Source of the DNA: Microbacterium aurantiacum
GTDB lineage: Bacteria > Actinomycetota > Actinomycetes > Actinomycetales > Microbacteriaceae
Length of the DNA: 64,000 bases
Assembly (NCBI RefSeq): GCF_002872075.1
Contig: NZ_PGGU01000007.1
Span: forward strand, 1 to 64,000
Direction: 5' to 3'
Part shown: in pieces, positions 48,845 to 56,359 of the stretch
Numbering within the stretch: the stretch's first letter is position 1
How the letters are laid out: each line of letters opens with the position of its first letter
Notes under the pieces: model-generated
Told to the model about the DNA's origin: nothing
Databases searched by the model: none
What the model saw: the letters and a program-made list of their open reading frames with translations, nothing else
Program-made: the position numbers and the translations under genes

Positions 48845-49929
48845 AGACGTTCCGCGGGAAGCGTTCCGGCTTCGACCGCGGCGACGAGTCCCGCGGTCAC
48901 CTGTGCGGCGGTATCCGGGGTGGAGTGCGCGATGGTGAGCACCATGTCGCTCCCCGCGGCCAGCGCGGCCACGGCATTCGCGACAGGGTCGGCGTAGGCG
49001 GCGATCCCGGTCGACTCCAGCATCCCGAGGTCGTCGGTGACGATGACGCCCTCGAAGCCGAGCTCGCCGCGGGCGATCTCGTGCCAGCGAGCGGAGAGCG
49101 AGGCGGGCGCCGCATCGACCGCCGTATAGGCGAGGTGCCCGAACATCAGCAGCGAAGCACCGGCATCGATCCCGGCGATGAAAGGCAGCGCGTCGGCGGC
49201 GCGCCACTGCTCGAGCGTGAGGCCCGTGGACGGGATCAGCTGGTGCGAGTCTCCCGGCGCCGCTCCGTGCCCGGGGAAGTGTTTCAGAGTCGAGGCGAGG
49301 AACTGTTCCTCCGCAGTCACCGCAGCGGCCACCCGGTCTGCTGCGCTGGTGGGATCGGCGCCCAGCGAGCGGTCGAAGATGAAGGACGAGCGATCGGCCG
49401 TCGTGTCCGCGACGATGCCGAAGTTCACATTCGCTCCGCCGCGCACGACGAGTGAGGCACGCCCGGCGAATGCCGCCGAAGTGGACGCCGGCGTCGCATC
49501 CTTGAGCGTGGTCGCTGCGGGGAAGCCGTCCCAGCCCAGGCGCGACACGGACCCGCCCTCCTGGTCGATCGCGATGAGCGGTGGGAGTGCCGGATCCGTG
49601 GTGAGCGCCGCGGTGACGGCGCGCAGTTCCTCCTCCGTCCCGGGGACGTTGGAGCCCATCAGGATGAAGCCGCCGAGGCCGCCCTGTGCCATATAGGCGC
49701 TGAGCGTGGACGCATCCGTGGTCGGGATGTGCCCCATCACGACACTCGCCGCCTGCTCCTGAAGGCTCATCGTCGAGACCATCGCGGCCGCCCGCTGCGC
49801 CGGACCGCGCTCCGGAGAGGCATCGACCGTGTCGTGTCGCCCCTGCGCCGGGGAGACGAGGGCAGTGGCTGTCGCCGCCACGGCGACGAGCAGGGCCCCC
49901 GCAACGCGGACAGAGAGGCTTCGACGCAT
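48748..49929 (-). CDS. Exported GH3 family glycoside hydrolase (NagZ-type)
   Basis: A 393-residue glycoside hydrolase family 3 enzyme, close to beta-N-acetylhexosaminidases. The N-terminal signal segment MRRSLSVRVAGALLVAVAATATALVSPAQG suggests export. IAIDQEGGSVSRLG, the family acid/base motif KHFPGHGAAPGDSH at 216-229 and the nucleophile segment VTDDLGM at 297-303 are intact. Likely acts on cell-wall or external N-acetylglucosaminides. A TAGGCT box six bases before the ATG predicts a leaderless mRNA. The 3' end overlaps the convergent glycosylase-like gene by 97 bases. Confidence 0.9.
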   Translation of the reverse strand: MRRSLSVRVAGALLVAVAATATALVSPAQGRHDTVDASPERGPAQRAAAMVSTMSLQEQAASVVMGHIPTTDASTLSAYMAQGGLGGFILMGSNVPGTEEELRAVTAALTTDPALPPLIAIDQEGGSVSRLGWDGFPAATTLKDATPASTSAAFAGRASLVVRGGANVNFGIVADTTADRSSFIFDRSLGADPTSAADRVAAAVTAEEQFLASTLKHFPGHGAAPGDSHQLIPSTGLTLEQWRAADALPFIAGIDAGASLLMFGHLAYTAVDAAPASLSARWHEIARGELGFEGVIVTDDLGMLESTGIAAYADPVANAVAALAAGSDMVLTIAHSTPDTAAQVTAGLVAAVEAGTLPAERLQDAAERVLTLRLEIAASDSRWAPCADCEPAS

Positions 49930-49935
49930 CCTCTC

Positions 49936-49941
49936 AGCCTA
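49936..49941 (-). promoter_or_regulatory. -10 box, leaderless start of GH3 gene
   Basis: TAGGCT, six bases (GAGAGG), ATG at 49929 on the minus strand. The spacer itself reads like a short ribosome site. Confidence 0.5.
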
Positions 49942-49968
49942 CGTCGCTCCGATGCACGATGCGTCGGC

Positions 49969-50625
49969 TCAGCGCGCGAGGGCGACCTCGATGGGCTCGC
50001 TGCATTCTCCGGTGCCGTTGCCGAAGCGGATCGTGCGGCCGATCGTGGATGGCGCCTGCAGCGCTGCGGCGATGACGGCGGCGACGTCGGCACGCGACAC
50101 GGCGCCCCTGCCCGAAGGGTCGAGCTGGATCCTTCCCGTCGGCGGATCGAGCGTGAGGGTGCCGGGTGCGAGGACGGTCCCCTCGAGCTCCGTGACGCGC
50201 AGATGCTCATCGGCAGCCCACTTGGCGTCGGCGTAGGCGAAGAACCCGTCATCCTCCGGCACTCCGTGGTCGGCGGTCGACCCGAGCCACGACACCATGA
50301 GGTAACGGTGGACGCCGGCGATCTCCGCGGCATCCATCGTGCGGATCGCGGCGTCGCGATCGACGGCGTAGGTGCGCCGAGGATCGCCACCGCCGGCGCC
50401 CGCCGACCACACGACCGCGTCATGCCCGTCGATGAGGTCGGCGAGAGCCGGAGCATCCAGTTGTTCGATGTCGGCCACGACGGCCGTGGCCCCGGTCTCC
50501 TCGACCTCGGTGGTGTGCGCGGGATTCCGGATGATCGCTGTGACCTCGTCACCGCGATCGACGAGGAGGGGCGCGAGGAGAAGGGCGATGCGGCCGTGGC
50601 CGCCGAAGATGATGATGCGGGACAT
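49969..50625 (-). CDS. NAD(P)H-binding SDR-like protein
   Basis: A 218-residue atypical short-chain dehydrogenase of the NmrA/SDR-a5 type. The glycine motif GGHGRIALLLAPLL near the N-terminus binds the dinucleotide, and VVWSAGAGGGDPRRTYAVDRDA and YADAKWAADEHLR are typical. The full catalytic Tyr-x-x-x-Lys is present as YADAK. The ATG has AGAGGAG six bases upstream. Substrate unknown; such proteins often sense NADP state. Confidence 0.88.
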   Translation of the reverse strand: MSRIIIFGGHGRIALLLAPLLVDRGDEVTAIIRNPAHTTEVEETGATAVVADIEQLDAPALADLIDGHDAVVWSAGAGGGDPRRTYAVDRDAAIRTMDAAEIAGVHRYLMVSWLGSTADHGVPEDDGFFAYADAKWAADEHLRVTELEGTVLAPGTLTLDPPTGRIQLDPSGRGAVSRADVAAVIAAALQAPSTIGRTIRFGNGTGECSEPIEVALAR

Positions 50626-50646
50626 GAAGTCTCCTCTGGTCGGCGA

Positions 50647-51174
50647 TCAGCGCGGCTGCTGCGAGCCGTCGATGACGTATGCCTGTGGATGGCTGGGCAG
50701 GTAGCGCACGACGACGTTGCCGGTCGACGGGATGCTGGTGTACCCACCGGGATGCACGGAGGGCGTGAAGAAGTTGTTCTCGAGGGTGTACTCCACGCCC
50801 TCGGCGGTCGTGAAGGTCACCCAGTCGCCGTCGATGGTCGCCGTGGTCGGGCGGCCGTTCTCATAGATGTAGGAGCGCGTGACCGGAACGCCGGTCAGGC
50901 CCAGGATGCCTAGGACCAGCGAACCGAGCATCACGAAGGCGAGCACACGGAAGACGATCCGCACCAGTCGGCGGAGGATCTCGCCCTGCGGACGCGCGCC
51001 CGGCGCGAGCAGACCTTCCCGCTCGCGGATGCTGCGCAACCGGCCACCGGGTGCCGTACCGCGCGCCGACATGGCGAAGAGTCCGAGGATCGAGAAGCCG
51101 GCGATGAAGACCATCGCGTACCCGTGCGACACGGGGAAGTTCACGAGCCAGATGAGCGTGTCCATCGGATTCAT
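50647..51174 (-). CDS. Hypothetical membrane protein
   Basis: A 175-residue protein I do not recognise. It has two hydrophobic helices, near residues 15-35 and 75-95, separated by a basic stretch rich in Arg, and a C-terminal soluble part (GDWVTFTTAEGVEYTLENNFFTPSVHPGG) that may be extracellular. It overlaps the upstream gene by 4 bases, so it is encoded as its partner. The C-terminal part contains several Tyr/Ser and no cysteines. Confidence 0.75.
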   Translation of the reverse strand: MNPMDTLIWLVNFPVSHGYAMVFIAGFSILGLFAMSARGTAPGGRLRSIREREGLLAPGARPQGEILRRLVRIVFRVLAFVMLGSLVLGILGLTGVPVTRSYIYENGRPTTATIDGDWVTFTTAEGVEYTLENNFFTPSVHPGGYTSIPSTGNVVVRYLPSHPQAYVIDGSQQPR

Positions 51175-51962
51175 CGCGCCTCCTCCTTCTCGATCGTCAC
51201 GGCCACGGTATGCGGGTCCTCCCGGCGGTAGAACGCCCAGATCGGCGCCCCGACCTGGAAGCGCGAGATCGCATCCGGGTGCACGAAGGCCGTGGTGTCG
51301 GCCTCCCAGGTCGACAGGCCGTCGGGTGCCATCAGCACCCGAAGGGCGAGTTCACTCTGTCCCTCCCGTCGTCGTCCGGTCGGTCGTACGGCGATGACGG
51401 ATGCCGGAACCTGCGTTCCGGTGGTGCGCGCCTTGACCTGGCTCGGGTCGAGCAGGCCGCGCTCGATCCGCCAGTTCAGCATCGCCTCGCGCACGGCCGG
51501 GTCGGTCGGATCGGCGATCTCGACGGTGTCCTGATCGGTGACGCTGTAGCGCACCGGCACCGCCAGGCCGACCTGCAGTACGGAGAACTCGCTCGCATCC
51601 ACGAGCATGCGCAGCTGGCCGACGAACTCGTCGCCCGTTCGCGGCGTCACCCGGATGAACAGATCGTACTGCGGCACGTCGTTGACGGTCAGGCCGGTGC
51701 GCGAGACCTCCACGATTCGCCCGACGCCGATCTGCGTCTCCCCGCGCACCCTCTTCCGACGGAGGAGACCGGACATGGTGCCGCCGAAGGTGAGGAGCAG
51801 TCCCCAGGCGACGCCGATCATGATCGGCGCTCCGAGTGTGTCCTCTCCTCCGAACGGAAGGATCGACTGCCGCTGATTCACCCCGAACAGGCCCTCGCCG
51901 ACCCAGATGAGGAGCCAGACCGAGAGCAGCAGCCAGATGATCGCGAAGACGATGCGGAGCAT
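51171..51962 (-). CDS. Hypothetical membrane protein
   Basis: A 263-residue protein of unknown function. Two N-terminal hydrophobic helices (MLRIVFAIIWLLLSVWLLIW and IMIGVAWGLLLTFGG) are followed by a soluble beta-rich region with RIVEVSRTGLTVNDVPQYDLFIRVTP and VGLAVPVRYSVTDQDTVEIADP, a pattern seen in DUF3592-like proteins. The start ATG at 51962 is six bases after TACGCT; the longer frame upstream is antisense to the flavoprotein gene. Together with 50647-51174 it forms a two-gene unit of membrane proteins. Confidence 0.76.
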   Translation of the reverse strand: MLRIVFAIIWLLLSVWLLIWVGEGLFGVNQRQSILPFGGEDTLGAPIMIGVAWGLLLTFGGTMSGLLRRKRVRGETQIGVGRIVEVSRTGLTVNDVPQYDLFIRVTPRTGDEFVGQLRMLVDASEFSVLQVGLAVPVRYSVTDQDTVEIADPTDPAVREAMLNWRIERGLLDPSQVKARTTGTQVPASVIAVRPTGRRREGQSELALRVLMAPDGLSTWEADTTAFVHPDAISRFQVGAPIWAFYRREDPHTVAVTIEKEEAR

Positions 51963-51966
51963 GCGC

Positions 51967-53073
51967 TCAGCGTAGCGAGGTCGCCTGTCGTGTGCCCACC
52001 ATCGGTTCGGCCTGTTGCAGCTCGCCTGACATCGCGAGCTGGCGCTGCACGCCTCGAGCCGCCGTCCGGCCGGCGCGGTTGGCTCCGATGGTGCTCGCCG
52101 ACGGCCCGTAGCCGACCAGCTGAACCCGAGGATCGCGGACCGCGGTCGTGCCGCGTCCGTGACGGTCGAGCTGGATTCCTCCTGCTTCGCTGCGCAGGTG
52201 CAACGGGGCCAGGTGAGTGATCGCCGGGCGGAACCCGGTGGCCCAGAGGATGACGTCGACGGGCTCGAAGGCCCCGTCGGCCCAGCGCACCCCGTCGGGT
52301 TCGATGCGGGAGAACATCGGCCGCCGCGCCGCGTACGCTCCCCGTCGCTCCGCCTCTCGCTCCTGGGCGCGCAACGCGAGGCCGGTGACGCTGACGACGC
52401 TCTGCGGCGGGAGCCCCTGCGCGACGCGCTGCTCGACGAGAGCCACGGCGGCGGCACCCGCTTCGGGAGTGAAGTCCGATGTCATCCAGACCGGCTCTCG
52501 TCGTGTCGCCCAGAGCGTGTCCGTGATCGGGGCGAGGGCACCGAGGAACTGCACGGCCGATGCCCCTCCGCCGACGACGAGCACGCGCTTGCCGCGGAAG
52601 TGCTCAGGGCCCGGGTAGTCCACGGTGTGCAGCTGCTCCCCGAGAAAGGTCTCCATTCCCGGATAGTGCGGCATGAACGGCTGCGTCCAGGTTCCGGTCG
52701 CGTTCACGAGGGTGCGCGTGCGCCAGCGGCGATCTCCCGCGTGCACGACGAGGATGCCGTCGTCGTCCGTGACCTGATCGACGCGGACAGGGCGGATGAT
52801 CGGAAGCGCGTGGACTCGCTCGTATTCGGCGAAGTACGCCGGGACGGCGGTGTTCGCTCGCGCGGTGTCCCGTGGAGGTGGAACGGCGCCCGGGAGCTCG
52901 GCGACGCCGTGCACATCCTGCATCGTCAGCGCGTCCCAGCGATGACGCCAGGCACCCCCGGCTTCCGCGTCCGAGTCCAGCACGACGTGCTCGATCCCGA
53001 GGCGGGCGAGGTGGTACGAGGTCGAGAGTCCGGCCTGTCCGGCGCCGATCACCACGCTCTCGAGAATGCTCAC
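51967..53073 (-). CDS. FAD-dependent NAD(P)-binding oxidoreductase / monooxygenase-like
   Basis: A flavoprotein of 368 residues of the flavin monooxygenase (CzcO/TrkA-like) group. The FAD motif GAGQAG is at 10-15, the second dinucleotide motif VVGGGASAVQ lies mid-protein, and the NADPH-side segment ILWATGFRPAITHL is present. The GTG at 53073 gives the standard short N-terminus; the in-frame extension has no family sequence. Substrate unknown. It lies 47 bases after the GNAT gene on the same strand. Confidence 0.87.
   Translation of the reverse strand: MSILESVVIGAGQAGLSTSYHLARLGIEHVVLDSDAEAGGAWRHRWDALTMQDVHGVAELPGAVPPPRDTARANTAVPAYFAEYERVHALPIIRPVRVDQVTDDDGILVVHAGDRRWRTRTLVNATGTWTQPFMPHYPGMETFLGEQLHTVDYPGPEHFRGKRVLVVGGGASAVQFLGALAPITDTLWATRREPVWMTSDFTPEAGAAAVALVEQRVAQGLPPQSVVSVTGLALRAQEREAERRGAYAARRPMFSRIEPDGVRWADGAFEPVDVILWATGFRPAITHLAPLHLRSEAGGIQLDRHGRGTTAVRDPRVQLVGYGPSASTIGANRAGRTAARGVQRQLAMSGELQQAEPMVGTRQATSLR
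51969..51974 (-). promoter_or_regulatory. -10 box within end of flavoprotein gene
   Basis: TACGCT, six bases (GAGCGC), ATG at 51962 on the minus strand. The box lies in the last codons of the flavoprotein gene and borders its TGA. Confidence 0.45.
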
Positions 53074-53120
53074 GAAGAAGTGAACGTCGCTCGCGGCGGA
53101 GTTGTTCCTGCCCTTCGAGC

Positions 53121-53561
53121 TCAGATCGAGATCTGGTAGTGCACGTAACCCGTGTGGGTCGCGACCCGGTCGTAGAGCGTGCGCGCGGTCGCGTTGCCCT
53201 CCTGAGTGAGCCAGTAGACCTTCTCGCAGCCGGATCGCTCCGCCCACTCGCGCACATGCCCGATCAGCGCCCGCCCGGCCCCGGTGCCGCGGGCATCGGC
53301 ACAGACGAACAGGTCTTCGAGATAGCAGTACTCCCCCGTGCTCCAGGTCGCCGGATGCGAAAGCCAGTGCACGAGCCCGATCGCACGCCCTTCGTCGTCG
53401 ACAGCGAGCGCGCCGTGCAGATCGCGATCATCCACGAGCCGCCCGAACGTCAACGTGGTGACCTCTTCGGCGATGTCGGATTCGTAGAACCGCAGGTAGC
53501 CCGCCCACAGCGCGGACCATTCCTCGAAGTCGCTCTGCTGGATCATTCGGATGCTCGTCAC
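53121..53561 (-). CDS. GNAT family N-acetyltransferase
   Basis: A 146-residue acetyltransferase. The acetyl-CoA segment is LFVCADARGTGAGRALIGHVREWA near residues 85-108, with the Q/RxxGxG/A core ARGTGAG. The start ...IRMIQQSDFEEWSALWAGYLRFYES and the RTLYDRVATHTGYVHYQI end are typical of small-molecule GNATs. The GTG start follows TAGGCT and six bases, a leaderless-type start. Acceptor unknown. Confidence 0.9.
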   Translation of the reverse strand: MTSIRMIQQSDFEEWSALWAGYLRFYESDIAEEVTTLTFGRLVDDRDLHGALAVDDEGRAIGLVHWLSHPATWSTGEYCYLEDLFVCADARGTGAGRALIGHVREWAERSGCEKVYWLTQEGNATARTLYDRVATHTGYVHYQISI

Positions 53562-53567
53562 GGAGTC

Positions 53568-53573
53568 AGCCTA
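53568..53573 (-). promoter_or_regulatory. -10 box, leaderless start of GNAT gene
   Basis: TAGGCT, six bases (GACTCC), GTG at 53561 on the minus strand. Confidence 0.55.
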
Positions 53574-53676
53574 TTCGCGTGCTCGGCTCGCACGCGCGAG
53601 CCTCACTCGATTGGCTCTTCGCCCGATCCGTGTAGTACGCTATTCGAGTTGCCCCGGCTTCTACGGGGCAGCGTCT

Positions 53677-53752
53677 GGGCCTGTGGCGCAGTTGGTAGCG
53701 CACCTGCATGGCATGCAGGGGGTCAGGGGTTCGAATCCCCTCAGGTCCACCA
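53677..53752 (+). tRNA. tRNA-Ala (anticodon GGC)
   Basis: Starts GGGCCTG and ends CAGGTCC-A-CCA; the acceptor stem pairs with one G-U. The D-arm contains TGGCGCAGTTGGTAGCGCA, the anticodon stem CCTGC/GCAGG encloses loop ATGGCAT with GGC in the centre, and the T-arm has GGGTTCGAATCCC. CCA is encoded. It stands alone, closed by a hairpin. Confidence 0.96.
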
Positions 53753-53761
53753 GATCAGCAC

Positions 53762-53803
53762 GAAGAAACCCTGCTCCGCCTCATCGCGGAGCAGGGTTTC
53801 TTC
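53762..53803. terminator. Bidirectional terminator after tRNA-Ala
   Basis: Perfect 18-bp stem (53762-53779 with 53786-53803), 6-nt loop CTCATC. It ends both the tRNA and the convergent reductase-like gene at 53809. Confidence 0.8.
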
Positions 53804-53808
53804 GTCGT

Positions 53809-54366
53809 TCAACGGGTCTGGTAACGCGCGTACAGCAGCCCGCTCCGGAATGCCCGCTCCTCGACCAGCTCGAGATCCAGGCGAACGCCGTCGGGGAAGA
53901 ACCGCTTGCCGCCGCCGACCACGCTGGCGGTGATGAAGAGGTGGTACTCGTCCACCAGCCCGGCGCTGATCGCCTGGGCGGCCAGGGTCGGCCCGTCGAC
54001 GCTGAGATCGTGATCCGACTCGGCCTTGAGCAGGCGCACGGCCTCCGGATCGAACGACCGCTCGATCCGGGTCTTCGCGCTCGATGCCGACTCGAGGGTC
54101 GTGGAGTAGACGACCTTCTCCGCCGCCTGCCAGTCGCGCGCGTACTGCTCGATATGCGGCGGCACATCGGGCAGGGCGTGCGCAGTCTCCCAGAAGACCA
54201 TCGTCTCGTACATGCGCCGCCCGTAGAGGTACGTCCCGACGTGCCGGAACGTGTCTCCGACGAAGGTGTGCACCTCCTCATCCTCGGCGCCGCTGCCGAG
54301 GTCGCCCTCCGCCGCTTCGGCGTACCCGTCGAGCGAGGTGAACATCGAGTAGATGAGCTTGGCCAT
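53809..54366 (-). CDS. Dihydrofolate reductase family protein (RibD C-terminal type)
   Basis: A 185-residue reductase-like protein with the RibD C-terminal / DHFR fold. It starts MAKLIYSMFTSLDGYAEAAEGDLG and has DLSVDGPTLAAQAISAGLVDEYHLFITASVVGGGKRFF, the NADPH-site pattern of this group. True folate reductase is not supported by sequence alone; many members are unassigned oxidoreductases. A GGGAGGAG ribosome site precedes the ATG, and TATAAG at 54390-54395 may be its -10. Confidence 0.87.
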   Translation of the reverse strand: MAKLIYSMFTSLDGYAEAAEGDLGSGAEDEEVHTFVGDTFRHVGTYLYGRRMYETMVFWETAHALPDVPPHIEQYARDWQAAEKVVYSTTLESASSAKTRIERSFDPEAVRLLKAESDHDLSVDGPTLAAQAISAGLVDEYHLFITASVVGGGKRFFPDGVRLDLELVEERAFRSGLLYARYQTR

Positions 54367-54446
54367 GTCGCGCTCCTCCCGTTCTGATGCTTATAGCGCG
54401 CGTCACGCCACTGGTCAAGCCGCTCTGAGCGCGCAACCATCCGCTT

Positions 54447-54452
54447 TAGGGT
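54447..54452 (+). promoter_or_regulatory. Candidate -10 of acidic protein / corA unit
   Basis: TAGGGT about 30 bases before the ATG at 54483, which has its own AAAGGA ribosome site. No clear -35. Confidence 0.35.
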
Positions 54453-54482
54453 CGATGCATCACCGCGACGAAAGGACCGATC

Positions 54483-54680
54483 ATGTCGAACCCCATCCCG
54501 CCGATCGTCCCCCTCCCCGACGGAGATCCTGTGGACGACGAACCGTTCGACGAGGACCTCGTCACCATGGAGCAGGACGGGGAGACCACGCTCGATCCCG
54601 ACATCGACGACGGCCTGATCGACAGCGCCACCGCCGATCGCCTCGCAGCCGGCGATGCAGAGGACGACGACGGCCTCTGA
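54483..54680 (+). CDS. Small acidic hypothetical protein
   Basis: A 65-residue very acidic protein (about a third Asp/Glu, almost no basic residues), starting MSNPIPPIVPLPDGDPVDDE. No cysteine, no hydrophobic helix. It has a ribosome site and ends 12 bases before corA in the same orientation, so it is probably cotranscribed. I do not recognise it; a protein-interaction or divalent-cation role is only a guess. Confidence 0.6.
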   Translation: MSNPIPPIVPLPDGDPVDDEPFDEDLVTMEQDGETTLDPDIDDGLIDSATADRLAAGDAEDDDGL

Positions 54681-54692
54681 GACCGTCGCACT

Positions 54693-55613
54693 ATGAGCAG
54701 ACCGTGGCACCGCCTGGTGAATCCGTCTCGCCGTGAACTCGAAGAGGCGCAGTCGCAGTTCGGCCTGCATCCGCTCGTGATCGGCGACCTCGGCGAGGGC
54801 CGACAGCAGCCGAAGTTCGAGTCGTTCGACGAACACCTGTACCTCTCGATCTGGGACGTCGATCGGGGCGGCTCCGATCCTGCGACAACCAATGTAGACC
54901 TCGCGCTCGTCTTCAACGACGAGATGCTGTTGCTCGTCCAGCGCGGCGACGTCGACGAGATGCGCGACCTCGAGGGGTTGCTCGCCGGTCCCGGAGCGAT
55001 CCCGATCGACTCGCCGATCGCCGCGGTCCACCGCGTGCTCGACGCAGTCGTGCACGACTTCGTCGAACTCGCCGCGCAGGTCGAGGACGACCTCGACGAA
55101 CTCGAGACGGAGGTGTTCGACAGCGGAGTCCAGGAGGACTATCAGCGCATCTACCGGCTACGCCAGCGGATCGGTCGCATCGATCGGGCCGCAACGGGCC
55201 TCGCAGAGGCTCTTCGGTCGGCGCATCAGGAGATCGACATCGCGACTGCCGAGCATCCAGAACTGCGTCCGTACTTCCGTCATCTCGAACTCGACGCATC
55301 CGGCGTCGCCGAACTCTCCGCCACCGAGCATGCGTCACTCGACGTGGTCGTCTCCAGCCACGAGAGCAATGTCGCCACCCGGCAGAATCGTGACATGCGC
55401 ACGATATCCGCGTTCGCGGCGCTCCTGGCGATCCCGACCGTGATCGGCGGACTCTACGGCATGAACTTCAAGAACCTCCCACTCCTGCAGTGGGAGTACG
55501 GATGGGTCGTCGTCGCAGGCTCCATCCTCGTGCTCGACCTGATCGCGTACGTCGCCTTCCGTCATCGCGGCTGGCTCGGCGACACCGACGACCAGGATGA
55601 TCGGACGAGCTGA
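54693..55613 (+). CDS. corA: CorA family magnesium/divalent cation transporter
   Basis: A 306-residue channel of the CorA family for Mg2+ or related ions. The cytoplasmic N-terminal domain is long and acidic; two C-terminal helices (TISAFAALLAIPTVIGGLYG and WVVVAGSILVLDLIAYVAF) flank the signature YGMNF near 254-258, the selectivity loop. The family's gating acidic residues lie in the loop after it. It follows a small acidic protein gene by 12 bases. Confidence 0.93.
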   Translation: MSRPWHRLVNPSRRELEEAQSQFGLHPLVIGDLGEGRQQPKFESFDEHLYLSIWDVDRGGSDPATTNVDLALVFNDEMLLLVQRGDVDEMRDLEGLLAGPGAIPIDSPIAAVHRVLDAVVHDFVELAAQVEDDLDELETEVFDSGVQEDYQRIYRLRQRIGRIDRAATGLAEALRSAHQEIDIATAEHPELRPYFRHLELDASGVAELSATEHASLDVVVSSHESNVATRQNRDMRTISAFAALLAIPTVIGGLYGMNFKNLPLLQWEYGWVVVAGSILVLDLIAYVAFRHRGWLGDTDDQDDRTS

Positions 55614-55621
55614 GAACGCCG

Positions 55622-55906
55622 TCAGGTCGCGAGAAGCGGCGGCAGATGCGGGATCGTGACGGGTCGCGTCGCGCGACTCACGCTCTGCATCCTTTCCACC
55701 GCCTCGAGCACGTCGAACGGAGAGGAATAGCGGGAGGCCAGCGGAAGCTCGCGCAACCACACCACCTCCACCTCGGTCTCCTCCAGTTGGTAGATACAGG
55801 CGACCACATGACGAGGATCATGCTCCTCGTAACGGAGGTCGTTGATCACCCACTCCAACGTTGTGATCCTTCGCAACGTGTACCGCGGATCCGGCACTCC
55901 CACCAT
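55622..55906 (-). CDS. Small hypothetical protein
   Basis: A 94-residue soluble protein of unknown function, starting MVGVPDPRYTLRRITTLEWVINDLRYEEHDP. The alternating pattern HVVACIYQLEETEVEVVWLRELPLA suggests a beta-strand pair. A GGAGGG ribosome site is seven bases before the ATG. It lies alone between convergent corA and the upstream small gene. No recognised domain. Confidence 0.65.
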   Translation of the reverse strand: MVGVPDPRYTLRRITTLEWVINDLRYEEHDPRHVVACIYQLEETEVEVVWLRELPLASRYSSPFDVLEAVERMQSVSRATRPVTIPHLPPLLAT

Positions 55907-56000
55907 CTGTCAGCCCTCCAAGTCGTCTTCTTGGAGTGTCCCTGCTGCCGCAGCCGGGAAAAAGACCCTTGACAGTTTCACAGGCAGCTGTCAGACCGCG

Positions 56001-56306
56001 TCAGGCGTCCAAAACCTCATCGATGAGGGTGATGCCGCCGGTCGAGTTGGCCGAGTGCATCAGATCTTCGATCCAGCGCATGTTCAGCTCGGGCGGTTCG
56101 GTCTCGTCGAACGTGAACCGGAGCGGAATGGACGGATGCAGCCAGATGGTCGAACGCCCGCCGGGCTCCCCCTCCGGATGCTTCCACGAAAGCGTGAAGC
56201 TCTCCTGCCGTCGGAGCTTGGTCGCGATGACCACTTTGAGGTGGGCGAGTGCACGATCCTCGATGTGGATCGGATGATCTTCGCCGTCATAGAGGATGGA
56301 GCCCAT
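56001..56306 (-). CDS. Conserved small protein (DUF7882-like)
   Basis: A 101-residue soluble protein starting MGSILYDGEDHPIHIEDRALAHLKVVIATKLRRQESFTLSW. It resembles short proteins of Microbacteriaceae of unknown function, which are sometimes mis-named ATP-dependent DNA ligase; no ligase motif is present here. WIEDLMHSANSTGGITLIDE is the likely conserved end. A TACGGT box six bases before the ATG predicts a leaderless mRNA. The family label is a recollection and should be checked. Confidence 0.72.
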   Translation of the reverse strand: MGSILYDGEDHPIHIEDRALAHLKVVIATKLRRQESFTLSWKHPEGEPGGRSTIWLHPSIPLRFTFDETEPPELNMRWIEDLMHSANSTGGITLIDEVLDA

Positions 56307-56312
56307 CCCAGA

Positions 56313-56318
56313 ACCGTA
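56313..56318 (-). promoter_or_regulatory. -10 box, leaderless start of small protein
   Basis: TACGGT, six bases (TCTGGG), ATG at 56306 on the minus strand. Confidence 0.5.
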
Positions 56319-56359
56319 TCGCAGTTGGCGATGGGCGTCGCATCGAATCCCGGCTGGGC

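Noticed and set aside
55966..55995. TTGACA with a nearby AGCTGTCAG, considered as a -35/operator
   Set aside because: No -10 at the right distance in either direction and no gene positioned to use it; probably chance.
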